The notes under the pieces: generated by a model | What the model was told of the DNA's origin: nothing | Databases searched by the model: none | Seen by the model: the letters and a program-made list of their open reading frames with translations, nothing else | Part shown: positions 26,806 to 34,138 of the stretch, in pieces | Layout of the letters: each line of letters begins with the position of its first letter | Numbering within the stretch: position 1 is the stretch's first letter | Translations under genes and position numbers: made by a program | Assembly (NCBI RefSeq): GCF_026168515.1 | Contig: NZ_CP093443.1 | Coordinates: 1,550,001 to 1,614,000 of the forward strand | Direction of reading: 5' to 3' | From: Brevibacterium spongiae | Lineage (GTDB): Bacteria > Actinomycetota > Actinomycetes > Actinomycetales > Brevibacteriaceae | DNA: 64,000 bases

Positions 26806-27062
26806 TCACCACCGAGGATCAGGAACCAGCCAGCGGAAATGCCATCGATGCCACCGAGGACTGGGTCGCCTACATCAGCCAACGCCTCAATGACGCCCAG
26901 GATCTCCTGGACGGGATCAGTGTCACCATCGAGTCTGTTCAGCCCAGTGGCCGCGAGCATGCCGCCGATCTGATCGATTCGGCTATTGAGGACCTTCAGC
27001 GACTGCGTCGCCGATTCGGACCAACCGAACCCGACTACGGCCCTGGCGATCCGCCGTTCTGA
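26802..27062 (+). CDS. Small acidic third IS21 protein (copy 2)
   Basis: The 86 residues are identical to the ORF at 3826-4086, with the same GAAGGAG site and ATGA overlap with istB. Function unknown. Exact identity here is not evidence of selection, because the whole element is recent. Confidence 0.6.
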   Translation: MITTEDQEPASGNAIDATEDWVAYISQRLNDAQDLLDGISVTIESVQPSGREHAADLIDSAIEDLQRLRRRFGPTEPDYGPGDPPF

Positions 27063-27755
27063 CCACACTGGAACCTGAGAGGCCCGGCCACTCCTGTGGC
27101 CGGAGAAAGGCTCGCAACACAACACCGCCCGACCCCGCTGGGCCGCGACTGTTACCAACGCGCGGCGAGCACGACCACACATGCTGGGGTGGGGCCAAAT
27201 CAAAGCATCACAGTGGGGCCAAATGGGGTTGACACACTCAGACTCTGCACACCGGGGCTGATCTGCTCACGACCAAGCAGCAGGAGAGGATCGTGGGCCT
27301 CTTCGCTGACCCGAACTTCACCGCGGTTGAAGTGACCTGGGCCGTCTACCAAGACATTGTGACCGCCTACCGAACCGCCGACGGCAACGAGGGTAAGAAA
27401 CTCTTGCAGAGGGTCATCGATGCCCTGACAACGAACCTGCCTTCTGAGCTAATTGAACTCAAACGGTTGGGACGGACTCTGAAGCGTCGCGCTGATGATG
27501 TGCTGGCGTTCTTCACTCGACCGGGAACGTCGAACGGGCCGACGGAAGCGATCAACGGCAGGCTCGAGCATCTGCGGGGGTCTGCTCTGGGGTTCCGAAA
27601 CCTCACCCACTACATCGCCAGGTGTCTGCTCGAGTCCGGTGGCTTCAGACCGGTTCTACACTCTCAATTACGATGAGCCGTTTTGGGTTGGGCGGGATCG
27701 GGATAGCCTGGGAGGAACGCTGCAGAAGGTCGTGCCCAACGCCTGGAGGATGAGA

Positions 27756-28553
27756 ATGAAGTTCGCGCTTGCTCAGATCAACTCGACCACCACGGTGCCC
27801 GACAACCTCGAGAAGGTCCGCACCTATACCGGCGAGGCGGCCGAATCCGGAGCCCGTTTCATCGTCTTCCCCGAGGCCACGATGTCGGCCTTCGGTTCGG
27901 GACTGCGCACCATCGCCGAGGAGCACGCAGAGTCCTGGAGGGCCGCGCTGCAGGATCTCGCCGCCGAAACCGGCATCACCATCATCGTCGGCGAATTCGC
28001 TGCGACAGCGGACAAGGTCATCAATCTGCTGGGCGTGTATGCGCCGACCGGCGAGCGTCGCGAATATGCGAAGATCCACCTCTACGACGCCTTCGGCTTC
28101 AAGGAATCCGACACCGTGGAAGCCGGAGAGGACCCGCTTGTCATCGACATCGACGACGAGACCATCGGCCTGGCCCTGTGCTATGACATCCGGTTCCCCA
28201 AGCTGTTCGCCGAGCTCAGCCGTCGGGGAGCTCGCCTGGCAGTCGTCGCCGCCTCCTGGGGAGCGGGAGAGCGCAAGGTCGAACAGTGGGAGATCCTCGC
28301 CCGTGCCAGGGCACTGGACTCGAACATGTTCATCGCCGCTCTCGGCCAGGCCGATCCCGAAGTCACCGGAGTCGACGTGCCGAAGAAGGGACCCACCGGG
28401 GTCGGGCACAGTCTCGTCTCGGACCCGTTGGGCAAGGTCCTCCACTCCCTCGACGGCGCCGAACGCCTCGAAATCGTCGACCTCGACCTCAACGCTGCCG
28501 ACTCCGCCGCCGAGGCGGTCCCTGTGCTGGCGAATGCGAAGCTCGGTTACTGA
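27756..28553 (+). CDS. Carbon-nitrogen hydrolase (nitrilase superfamily amidohydrolase)
   Basis: 265 residues with the Glu-Lys-Cys triad of the superfamily: E40 in IVFPEATMSAF, K106 in EYAKIHLYDAFGF and C142 in LALCYDIRFPKLF. It is closest in form to the Nit1/Nit2-like omega-amidase or deaminated-glutathione amidase group (YAKIHLYD and CYDIRFP), and probably cytoplasmic. ATG 27756 is set by GGAGGA six bases upstream. The ISL3 insertion lies 76 bp upstream. A tetR gene follows 71 bp downstream on the same strand with its own promoter. Confidence 0.88.
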   Translation: MKFALAQINSTTTVPDNLEKVRTYTGEAAESGARFIVFPEATMSAFGSGLRTIAEEHAESWRAALQDLAAETGITIIVGEFAATADKVINLLGVYAPTGERREYAKIHLYDAFGFKESDTVEAGEDPLVIDIDDETIGLALCYDIRFPKLFAELSRRGARLAVVAASWGAGERKVEQWEILARARALDSNMFIAALGQADPEVTGVDVPKKGPTGVGHSLVSDPLGKVLHSLDGAERLEIVDLDLNAADSAAEAVPVLANAKLGY

Positions 28554-28588
28554 ACAGCAGGGCATGCCGGAGAACACATCGACCCGTG

Positions 28589-28618
28589 TTGAGGTGATCG
28601 CGCTCCGAGCGCGATAAT
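28589..28618 (+). promoter_or_regulatory. Promoter with embedded operator for the tetR gene
   Basis: TTGAGG (28589-28594), an 18-bp spacer and GATAAT (28613-28618) lie 6 bp before the ATG at 28625, predicting a leaderless message. Between the two boxes a perfect inverted repeat ATCGCGCT-CCG-AGCGCGAT (28597-28615) covers the spacer, an ideal place for autorepression. Confidence 0.65.
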
Positions 28619-28624
28619 CAGGTC

Positions 28625-29350
28625 ATGAGGTCGAACGTGGAGAATGAATCTGCGGCACCGGGCGAAGGGCTGCGCGAACGCAAGAAACGCGAACGCCGGC
28701 AGGCTCTGCGCCGTGCGGCGATCGAACTCGCCCTGGAGAAGGGGTACCACCACGTCACCGTCGAAGACATCTGCGAACGCTGCGGTGTCTCCCGCCGGAC
28801 CTTCTTCAACTACTACTCCTCGAAGGAAGAGGCACTGCTCGGTCGCGCCGACACCGTCTTCGACGAAGAGGACCAGCCTGCCATCGAGGAATTCGAAGCA
28901 GGCGGTCCCCACGGAGATCTCGTCGACGACCTCGAGTACCTGTTGGCCTTCATCGTCACCACGCGGATGAGTCGGCACGAGGAGATGCATCAGCATCACC
29001 TCATGCTCAAACAGGACCCTTCGCTGCTGCAGCTGCAGATGGCGCGGATGGGCAATAACGAACGACGCTTCCGGCAGATCGTCCAACGTCGCCTCGACGG
29101 CAGGGCCGGTCCCGCCTCGGCGGCAGAGTCCCACCGATTCGGGACTGACGTGACGTCGGTGAACGACGCGACGCCTGTAGCCGAGGACGAGGAAGCGGTC
29201 TCACTGCGGGCCGAGGCCGTCGCGGCCATGGCGATGATGGCTCTGAATCTGGCGTTCACCCGACTGCGGAGGTTCGGCGGCGAGCCCGAACCTGTGATGA
29301 AAGAGCTCTTCGACGAACTGCGTGTGATCTTCGACGAGAGCTCGGCCTGA
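28625..29350 (+). CDS. TetR-family transcriptional regulator
   Basis: 241 residues. The DNA-binding part is QALRRAAIELALEKGYHHVTVEDICERCGVSRRTFFNYYSSKEEALLGR (key parts VTVEDICERCGVS and RTFFNYYSSKEEAL), followed by a helical C-terminal half with an acidic insert near residue 170. The C-terminal domain resembles the regulators often encoded next to MFS drug exporters, but no exporter adjoins here. Its stop codon lies inside the first unit of the 18-bp tandem array that fills the gap to accE. Confidence 0.88.
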   Translation: MRSNVENESAAPGEGLRERKKRERRQALRRAAIELALEKGYHHVTVEDICERCGVSRRTFFNYYSSKEEALLGRADTVFDEEDQPAIEEFEAGGPHGDLVDDLEYLLAFIVTTRMSRHEEMHQHHLMLKQDPSLLQLQMARMGNNERRFRQIVQRRLDGRAGPASAAESHRFGTDVTSVNDATPVAEDEEAVSLRAEAVAAMAMMALNLAFTRLRRFGGEPEPVMKELFDELRVIFDESSA

Positions 29351-29447
29351 GGCCAGCGCTCCGCCTGAGCTCAACGCTCAACCCGAGGCCCACGCTCAAC
29401 CTGAGCGCAGCACTCAACCTGAGCTCAGCGCTCCGGATGAGCTCAGC
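29340..29447. repeat. Six 18-bp tandem units between convergent stop codons
   Basis: Units start at 29340, 29358, 29376, 29394, 29412 and 29430, with a consensus near GCTCAACCTGAGCTCAGC. Most contain the small inverted repeat GCTCA-ACC-TGAGC. The tetR stop is in unit 1 and the accE stop is in unit 6, so the array exactly fills the convergent gap. It may act as a series of weak hairpins, or be a replication-slippage product. Confidence 0.8.
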
Positions 29448-29874
29448 GTCCCAGGTGCTGGTCCCAGGTCTGCGGCAGCCGCTTGCGGACGTTGCGCCGC
29501 GGTGCCCGGAAGCCGGCCCGATCACCCTTGCGGGTCTCGGACTCGGCGGCGGCTTCGGCCTGCTGCGCGGCATAGGCGATCGCGACCTGGCGGATCGCGA
29601 CGACGGCGGCCACGGCCGCGGCGCTGGCCATCTCGTCGCTGATCGGCTCACCGTCATCGGAGTGCACCTGGGATCGTCCCTCGACGGAGGGCACTCTCAG
29701 CGCATCATCGACGAGCCCGGGATCCGCACCCGTCGACACGCCCGTCGACTCACCCGTCGACACGCCCGCCTCGGCGCCGTGAGACTCGGAGCCGTAAGAC
29801 CCGGCGCCGGCGATCTCAGCGTCGACACCGTTCGGCACGTTCTCCTCGGTGTCGGTCTTCGCGTCCTCACTCAT
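29443..29874 (-). CDS. Acyl-CoA carboxylase epsilon-subunit-like protein
   Basis: 143 residues. A variable acidic N-terminus is followed by [27 protein letters not shown] and a basic end with [12 protein letters not shown]; a helix, then basic residues, then a W near the end is the usual form of the small epsilon subunits in actinobacterial acyl-CoA carboxylases. Its ATG overlaps the stop of the accD gene (ATGA), so both subunits should be made together and stabilise the beta-subunit core. Assignment rests mainly on context and the C-terminal pattern. Confidence 0.75.
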   Translation of the reverse strand: MSEDAKTDTEENVPNGVDAEIAGAGSYGSESHGAEAGVSTGESTGVSTGADPGLVDDALRVPSVEGRSQVHSDDGEPISDEMASAAAVAAVVAIRQVAIAYAAQQAEAAAESETRKGDRAGFRAPRRNVRKRLPQTWDQHLGR

Positions 29875-31451
29875 AGGGGGATATTACCGTGCTTGCGCGC
29901 AGGTGCGTCGACGTGCTTGTTCTTCAGCGCCCGCAGGGAGCGCACGATCCGATTGCGGGTCTCGCTCGGTTTGATGACAGCGTCGATATAGCCTTCTTCG
30001 GCGGCCAAGTACGGGTTGAGCAGCGCGTCTTCGTAGTCCTGGATGAGTTCGGCACGGGCGGCGTCGACATCCTCACCGGCCTCCTCGACAGCCTTGAGCT
30101 TGCGACGGTAGACGATGTTCGCCGCACCCTGGGCGCCCATCACCGCGATCTGCGCGCTCGGCCACGCGAGGTTGATATCGGCGCCGAGCTGCTTCGACCC
30201 CATCACGCAGTACGCACCGCCGTAGGCCTTGCGGGTGATGAGCGTGACGAGCGGGACGGTGGCCTCACCGTAGGCGTAGATGAGCTTGGCTCCGCGGCGG
30301 ATGATGCCGCTGAACTCCTGGTCGGTGCCGGGCAGGAACCCGGGCACGTCGACGAAGGTGAGGATCGGGATGTTGAAGGCGTCGCAGAGGCGGACGAAGC
30401 GGGCGGCCTTCTCCGAGGCGTCGATGTCGAGGGTGCCGGCCAGCTGCATCGGCTGGTTGGCGATGACGCCGACGCTGACCCCCTCGACCCGGCCGAAGCC
30501 GGTGACGACATTGGGGGCGAAGAGCTCGGAGACCTGCAGGAACTCGCTGTCGTCGAGGACCGTGGTCACGACGTCGAGGATGTCGTAGGGCTGAGACGGT
30601 GAGTCCGGCATCAGCGTGTCCAGACCCTCGTCCTCGGGAGTCAGCGACAGGTCGGATTCGAACTCGTCGGCATCGGCGGGGTCGAGGTTGTTCTGCGGCA
30701 GGAACGAGAGCAGATCGCGCACATAGTTGAGCGCGTCGTCTTCGTCGCTGGCGAGGTAGTGGGCGTTGCCGGAGACGGTGTTGTTCGTCCGCCCGCCGCC
30801 GAGCTCTTCGTGCCCGACCGACTCACCGGTGACGGTTTTGATGACATCGGGACCGGTGATGTACATGTGGCTGATCTGGTCGACCATGATCGTGACATCG
30901 GTCAGGGCGGGGGAGTAGACCGCGCCGCCGGCAGAGGGGCCCATGATCAGCGAGATCTGCGGGATGACGCCGGAGGAGGCGACGTTGAGGCGGAAGATCT
31001 CGGCGAAGAGGGCGATCGATCCGACACCCTCCTGAATGCGGGCGCCGCCGGAGTCGTTGATGCCGATGATCGGGCAGCCGAGCTTGAGCGCAAGCTTCTG
31101 CACCTTGACGATCTTGCGTCCGTTCGCCTCGGCGAGCGACCCGCCGAGGACCGTGAAGTCGTGAGCGAAGACCGCGACGGTCTTGCCTTCGATCGTGCCC
31201 AGTCCGCAGACCACGCCGTCACCGTCGGGACGATTGTTCTCCATCCCGAACTGGTGATTGTGGTGGCGGGCGAATTCGTCGATCTCCTGGAAGGATTCGG
31301 CATCGAGGAGAGCGTCGATGCGTTCACGGGCGGTCTGCTTGCCGCGCTTGTGCTGGTTGTCCACCGAGCGCTGATTGCCGGTGTGAGCGGCGTCCCGGCG
31401 CTGGGTGAAAGCGTCGATGCGCTCGGCTGTAGTCCGTGGGGTATCCGTCAT
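29871..31451 (-). CDS. Acyl-CoA carboxylase beta subunit (carboxyltransferase)
   Basis: 526 residues of the biotin-dependent carboxyltransferase family (AccD/PccB). Visible features: [20 protein letters not shown], the N-terminal oxyanion-hole motif [30 protein letters not shown], and the C-terminal [14 protein letters not shown] and [14 protein letters not shown]. It transfers carboxyl from biotin to acetyl- or propionyl-CoA for fatty-acid, methyl-branched-lipid or odd-chain metabolism. GGAGG precedes ATG 31451. It diverges from birA, whose product attaches biotin to the partner alpha subunit; no alpha gene is in the window. Confidence 0.93.
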   Translation of the reverse strand: MTDTPRTTAERIDAFTQRRDAAHTGNQRSVDNQHKRGKQTARERIDALLDAESFQEIDEFARHHNHQFGMENNRPDGDGVVCGLGTIEGKTVAVFAHDFTVLGGSLAEANGRKIVKVQKLALKLGCPIIGINDSGGARIQEGVGSIALFAEIFRLNVASSGVIPQISLIMGPSAGGAVYSPALTDVTIMVDQISHMYITGPDVIKTVTGESVGHEELGGGRTNNTVSGNAHYLASDEDDALNYVRDLLSFLPQNNLDPADADEFESDLSLTPEDEGLDTLMPDSPSQPYDILDVVTTVLDDSEFLQVSELFAPNVVTGFGRVEGVSVGVIANQPMQLAGTLDIDASEKAARFVRLCDAFNIPILTFVDVPGFLPGTDQEFSGIIRRGAKLIYAYGEATVPLVTLITRKAYGGAYCVMGSKQLGADINLAWPSAQIAVMGAQGAANIVYRRKLKAVEEAGEDVDAARAELIQDYEDALLNPYLAAEEGYIDAVIKPSETRNRIVRSLRALKNKHVDAPARKHGNIPL

Positions 31452-31482
31452 GCCTCCACAATAACGATGGATGAGACATTCA

Positions 31483-31519
31483 TTGTGTACTCTCACCAAA
31501 AGAATCTAGAGTGGACTGG
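31483..31519 (+). promoter_or_regulatory. Promoter of birA, predicted leaderless start
   Basis: TTGTGT (31483-31488), an 18-bp spacer and TAGAGT (31507-31512) lie 6 bp before the GTG at 31519. There is no ribosome site between -10 and GTG, which fits a leaderless message. Confidence 0.55.
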
Positions 31520-32382
31520 TGAACAGCCAACACCTTCCTCTCCTCGTCGACGCCGACTCCGTGCTCCGCGCAGCGGCGGAACGAGGTCTTTCGCTTCCGC
31601 CTCTGATCTGGGACGACACCTGCGCGTCGACGAACGACGATCTCGCCCGGCTGGTCCGTGAGAACGCGAACGCCGACACGCCCTTGGCCGAGTTCACGAT
31701 CCGCGGCACCGATTTCCAGAACTCGGGGCACGGTCGGCTCGGACGGACTTGGACGGTGCCGAATCGACGCAGTCTGACGTGGTCGATCCTGCTCACGCCC
31801 CCAGCCGGATTCTCCCACTGGGGCTGGATTCCGCTCATCGCCGGGGAAGCCGTGCGCGCAGCCGTCGCCGAGGCGGGTGTGCCCGCCGTCATCAAGTGGC
31901 CCAACGATGTGCTCACCGATGAGGGCAAGAAGCTGTGCGGAATCCTCGCCCGCGTCGAACCCTTGGCCGGCGGCGCACAGATCGTGCTGGGGATGGGGGT
32001 GAACACCCGGTTGGAGCCCGCTGACCTGCCGCGTGCCGATGCGAGTTCGATCGCGATCGAAACCGGGCGCGACGGTTCAGAAATTGATCATGAAGCGTTG
32101 TTAGTCTCGAGCCTGAGCACCTTGATTCCCAGTTTCAGAGAGCTGACTGAGTATGGCGAGAAGGATTTCCGAACCAGCGCCGTCGCGCAGAGAGTGCGTG
32201 AGCACATGGTGACGCTCGGGACCAGGGTCCGCGTGGAGAAGCCCGACGGTTCGGACATCATCGGCATCGCCACCGGCCTCGACTCCGGCGCTGACCTCAT
32301 CATCGACGATCGGGTCTCCGTCAGTGCCGGCGACGTCCACCACCTGCGTCCCGCGACGACTCCGGACGGGGGTGCGCGGTGA
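31519..32382 (+). CDS. birA: Biotin--[acetyl-CoA-carboxylase] ligase
   Basis: 287 residues of the biotin protein ligase catalytic domain. GHGRLGRTWTVP is the biotinyl-AMP loop (family GRGRxGRxW, with H in the second position), KWPNDVLTDEGKKLCGIL is the biotin/lysine pocket, and a C-terminal beta domain (GTRVRVEKPDGSDIIGIATGL) is present. There is no N-terminal winged helix, so it is an enzyme only, not a repressor. It diverges from accD and shares a TGATG junction with the adenylate cyclase downstream. Confidence 0.92.
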   Translation: MNSQHLPLLVDADSVLRAAAERGLSLPPLIWDDTCASTNDDLARLVRENANADTPLAEFTIRGTDFQNSGHGRLGRTWTVPNRRSLTWSILLTPPAGFSHWGWIPLIAGEAVRAAVAEAGVPAVIKWPNDVLTDEGKKLCGILARVEPLAGGAQIVLGMGVNTRLEPADLPRADASSIAIETGRDGSEIDHEALLVSSLSTLIPSFRELTEYGEKDFRTSAVAQRVREHMVTLGTRVRVEKPDGSDIIGIATGLDSGADLIIDDRVSVSAGDVHHLRPATTPDGGAR

Positions 32383-34046
32383 TGGCGGTCTCTGATTTCA
32401 CCGCCGGCTTCGACATCGTCCGGCCAGAGCAGATCGGCACAGCCGAGGTCGGGGACGACAAGGAGCGCCGAGACGGCGGTTCCGCCGATGTCGAGCAGCG
32501 CACCGGCGAGCCGGACACAGTCGCCGCTGAGCACGTCCGGGAGCCTGAGACTCGGGAGCCTGGGACCCGAGAGCCGGAGACCGCCCCAGGACCACCGGCG
32601 GAGCCGAACTCGAATGGCGGCAGCACAGCCGAACGGATGCAGACCCAGCCGACTGAGGAACCTGCACCGGCGCACGACGCAGCACCTGCCGCCTCGGTGC
32701 CGGGCATCGAATACGGCGATGATGACCTCGTCCGCGGACTCGAGACCACAGACGGACACGGCACCACAGACGATCGGACCTCTCCGGGCCGTCCCGGCAC
32801 AGACGCCCGGGACGATTCGTCCGAGCAGGATGCCGACCCGCGCGAATCCGGAGCCGAATCCGCAGACGATGATGGCGAAGACTTCTTCGGAGGCCTCCGT
32901 GAGGATCCGCGCACCTCGGCGATGCAGATCGTCGACGAGGAGAACGCCGATGACGCCGATGGCGTCGATGCGCCGGACTTCGACGAGACGATCTACGAGA
33001 CCCGGACGGCGGCCGAACGTCTGGAGGAGATCCTCCTCGACGGCAAACGCGTCCTCGATCGCCGCGAGGCAGCGAAGCTCGGGGGAATCTCGACCGTGTC
33101 GGCGCGCAAGATGTGGCGCGCACTGGGAATGTCGCAGGCAGGAGAGACGGACAAGGCCTACACGGTCAGCGACGCCCATGCGCTGCGGATCTGGGCGAAA
33201 CCCGTCGCCGACGGCCTCATCGATCAGACCACTGCGCTGTCGCTGGCCCGGGCGATCGGGCAGACGACTGACCGCCTCGTCGTCTGGCAGATGGAGACGC
33301 TCGTGGAGTTCCTCACCGAGGAGAAGGGGCTGACCGATCCGGAGGCCCGACGCGATGCCCTGCAGGTCGTCGAGGACATGGTCGACCCGCTGCAGAAGAT
33401 GCTCACGTATTCGTGGCGGCGCAACCTCGCCGATGTCATGGGACGTCTCAACGTCAACGTCTCCGATGGGCTGGCCATGGACAACAGGCAGGGCTGGTAC
33501 GATTCATCGATGCCGTTGGCCAGGGCCGTCGGATTCATCGACCTCGTGTCGTTCACCCGCCTGTCGCAGAAGATGGAGCCCCGTCAGCTTGCGGACATGG
33601 TCCAGGAGTTCCAGGGCATGGCCTACAACATCGTCGCCACCGGCGGCGGCCGCGTCATCAAGACGGTCGGCGATGAGGTGTTCTTCGCCGCGTCCACGCC
33701 CTTGGCCGGAGCCGAGATCGCGATGACGCTCATGGAGCGGGTCACTGCGGCCGAGGATCTGCCGCAGGCGCGAGTCGGCTTCGTCTGGGGACGCGTGCTC
33801 TCCCGTCTCGGCGATATCTTCGGCTCCAGCGTCAACCTCGCGGCACGACTGACCGCGGTCGCCGAACCGGGAACGATCTTCACCGATGAGGAGACGGCCA
33901 GGGTGCTCTCGGCCTCCGACGCCTACGTCTACGAACCGCGTGATTCGATCTCCCTGCACGGCCTCGGAGAGACCGCTATCGGCGAGATGAAGCGCGGCAC
34001 CGCGGCCCAGATGCGCCTCGACCTCGACGACGAATCCGAGAGCTGA
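32382..34046 (+). CDS. Class III adenylate cyclase with N-terminal regulatory domain
   Basis: 554 residues. About 200 acidic, proline-rich and probably disordered residues are followed by a helical regulatory domain (AAERLEEILLDGKRVLDRREAAKLGG, then ALSLARAIGQTTDRLVVWQ) like that of mycobacterial Rv1264, which senses pH or lipid. The C-terminal cyclase domain has metal Asp residues in GFIDLVSFTRLS and TVGDEVFFA, and transition-state residues in GDIFGSSVNLAARL. It should make cAMP from ATP as a homodimer. The start overlaps the birA stop (TGATG), so the two are coupled. Confidence 0.92.
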   Translation: MAVSDFTAGFDIVRPEQIGTAEVGDDKERRDGGSADVEQRTGEPDTVAAEHVREPETREPGTREPETAPGPPAEPNSNGGSTAERMQTQPTEEPAPAHDAAPAASVPGIEYGDDDLVRGLETTDGHGTTDDRTSPGRPGTDARDDSSEQDADPRESGAESADDDGEDFFGGLREDPRTSAMQIVDEENADDADGVDAPDFDETIYETRTAAERLEEILLDGKRVLDRREAAKLGGISTVSARKMWRALGMSQAGETDKAYTVSDAHALRIWAKPVADGLIDQTTALSLARAIGQTTDRLVVWQMETLVEFLTEEKGLTDPEARRDALQVVEDMVDPLQKMLTYSWRRNLADVMGRLNVNVSDGLAMDNRQGWYDSSMPLARAVGFIDLVSFTRLSQKMEPRQLADMVQEFQGMAYNIVATGGGRVIKTVGDEVFFAASTPLAGAEIAMTLMERVTAAEDLPQARVGFVWGRVLSRLGDIFGSSVNLAARLTAVAEPGTIFTDEETARVLSASDAYVYEPRDSISLHGLGETAIGEMKRGTAAQMRLDLDDESES

Positions 34047-34138
34047 GACCCGCTCAGCAGGTCGGTGCCCGGCCGATCGACGAGCGGGGCCGCTCCCGGG
34101 GCTCTGCTCAGCAGACCGGGCGCGGCACCGAGCCGAAC

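Larger units (their letters stand above)
24306..27240 (+). mobile_element. IS21-family element, copy 2 (2935 bp)
   Basis: It has the same length as the element at 1330-4264, the same gene translations and the same direction. It is bounded by TGAGTGTG and CACACTCA, with a 6-bp duplication GACTCT (24300-24305 and 27241-27246). A different target and duplication prove an independent insertion rather than a segmental duplication. Confidence 0.95.
23425..27676 (+). pseudogene. ISL3-family transposase, split by IS21 insertion
   Basis: N-terminal part 23425-24305: zinc-ribbon cysteines (CRRCGG and CVECGH), helix-turn-helix (SVIAAKLAVSWHTANSAI), D in VIGVDEHVWRH and D in VAMDGFSGFK. C-terminal part 27247-27676: E in NGPTEAINGRLEHL, then GFRNLTHYIARCLL. 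Joining across one GACTCT copy gives a continuous 436-codon frame, so the transposase was whole before the IS21 insertion. GTG 23425 is the likely start. It is now non-functional. Confidence 0.93.
23304..27679 (+). mobile_element. ISL3-family element, interrupted by an IS21 element
   Basis: The ends are GGCTCTTCGTAATTGAGGGT at 23304 and the inverse, GGCTCATCGTAATTGAGAGT, read inward from 27679. They are flanked by an exact 8-bp duplication GTTTTGGG (23296-23303 and 27680-27687), the normal size for ISL3. Without IS21 it is about 1.44 kb with one transposase gene. The insertion lies between the MFS terminator and the nitrilase gene and may have separated the latter from its -35 region. Confidence 0.94.

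Noticed and set aside
1330..27240. A true composite transposon made by the two IS21 copies
   Set aside because: Each copy has its own 6-bp target duplication and lies in a different IS, so they inserted separately; there is no shared duplication around the whole 26 kb.
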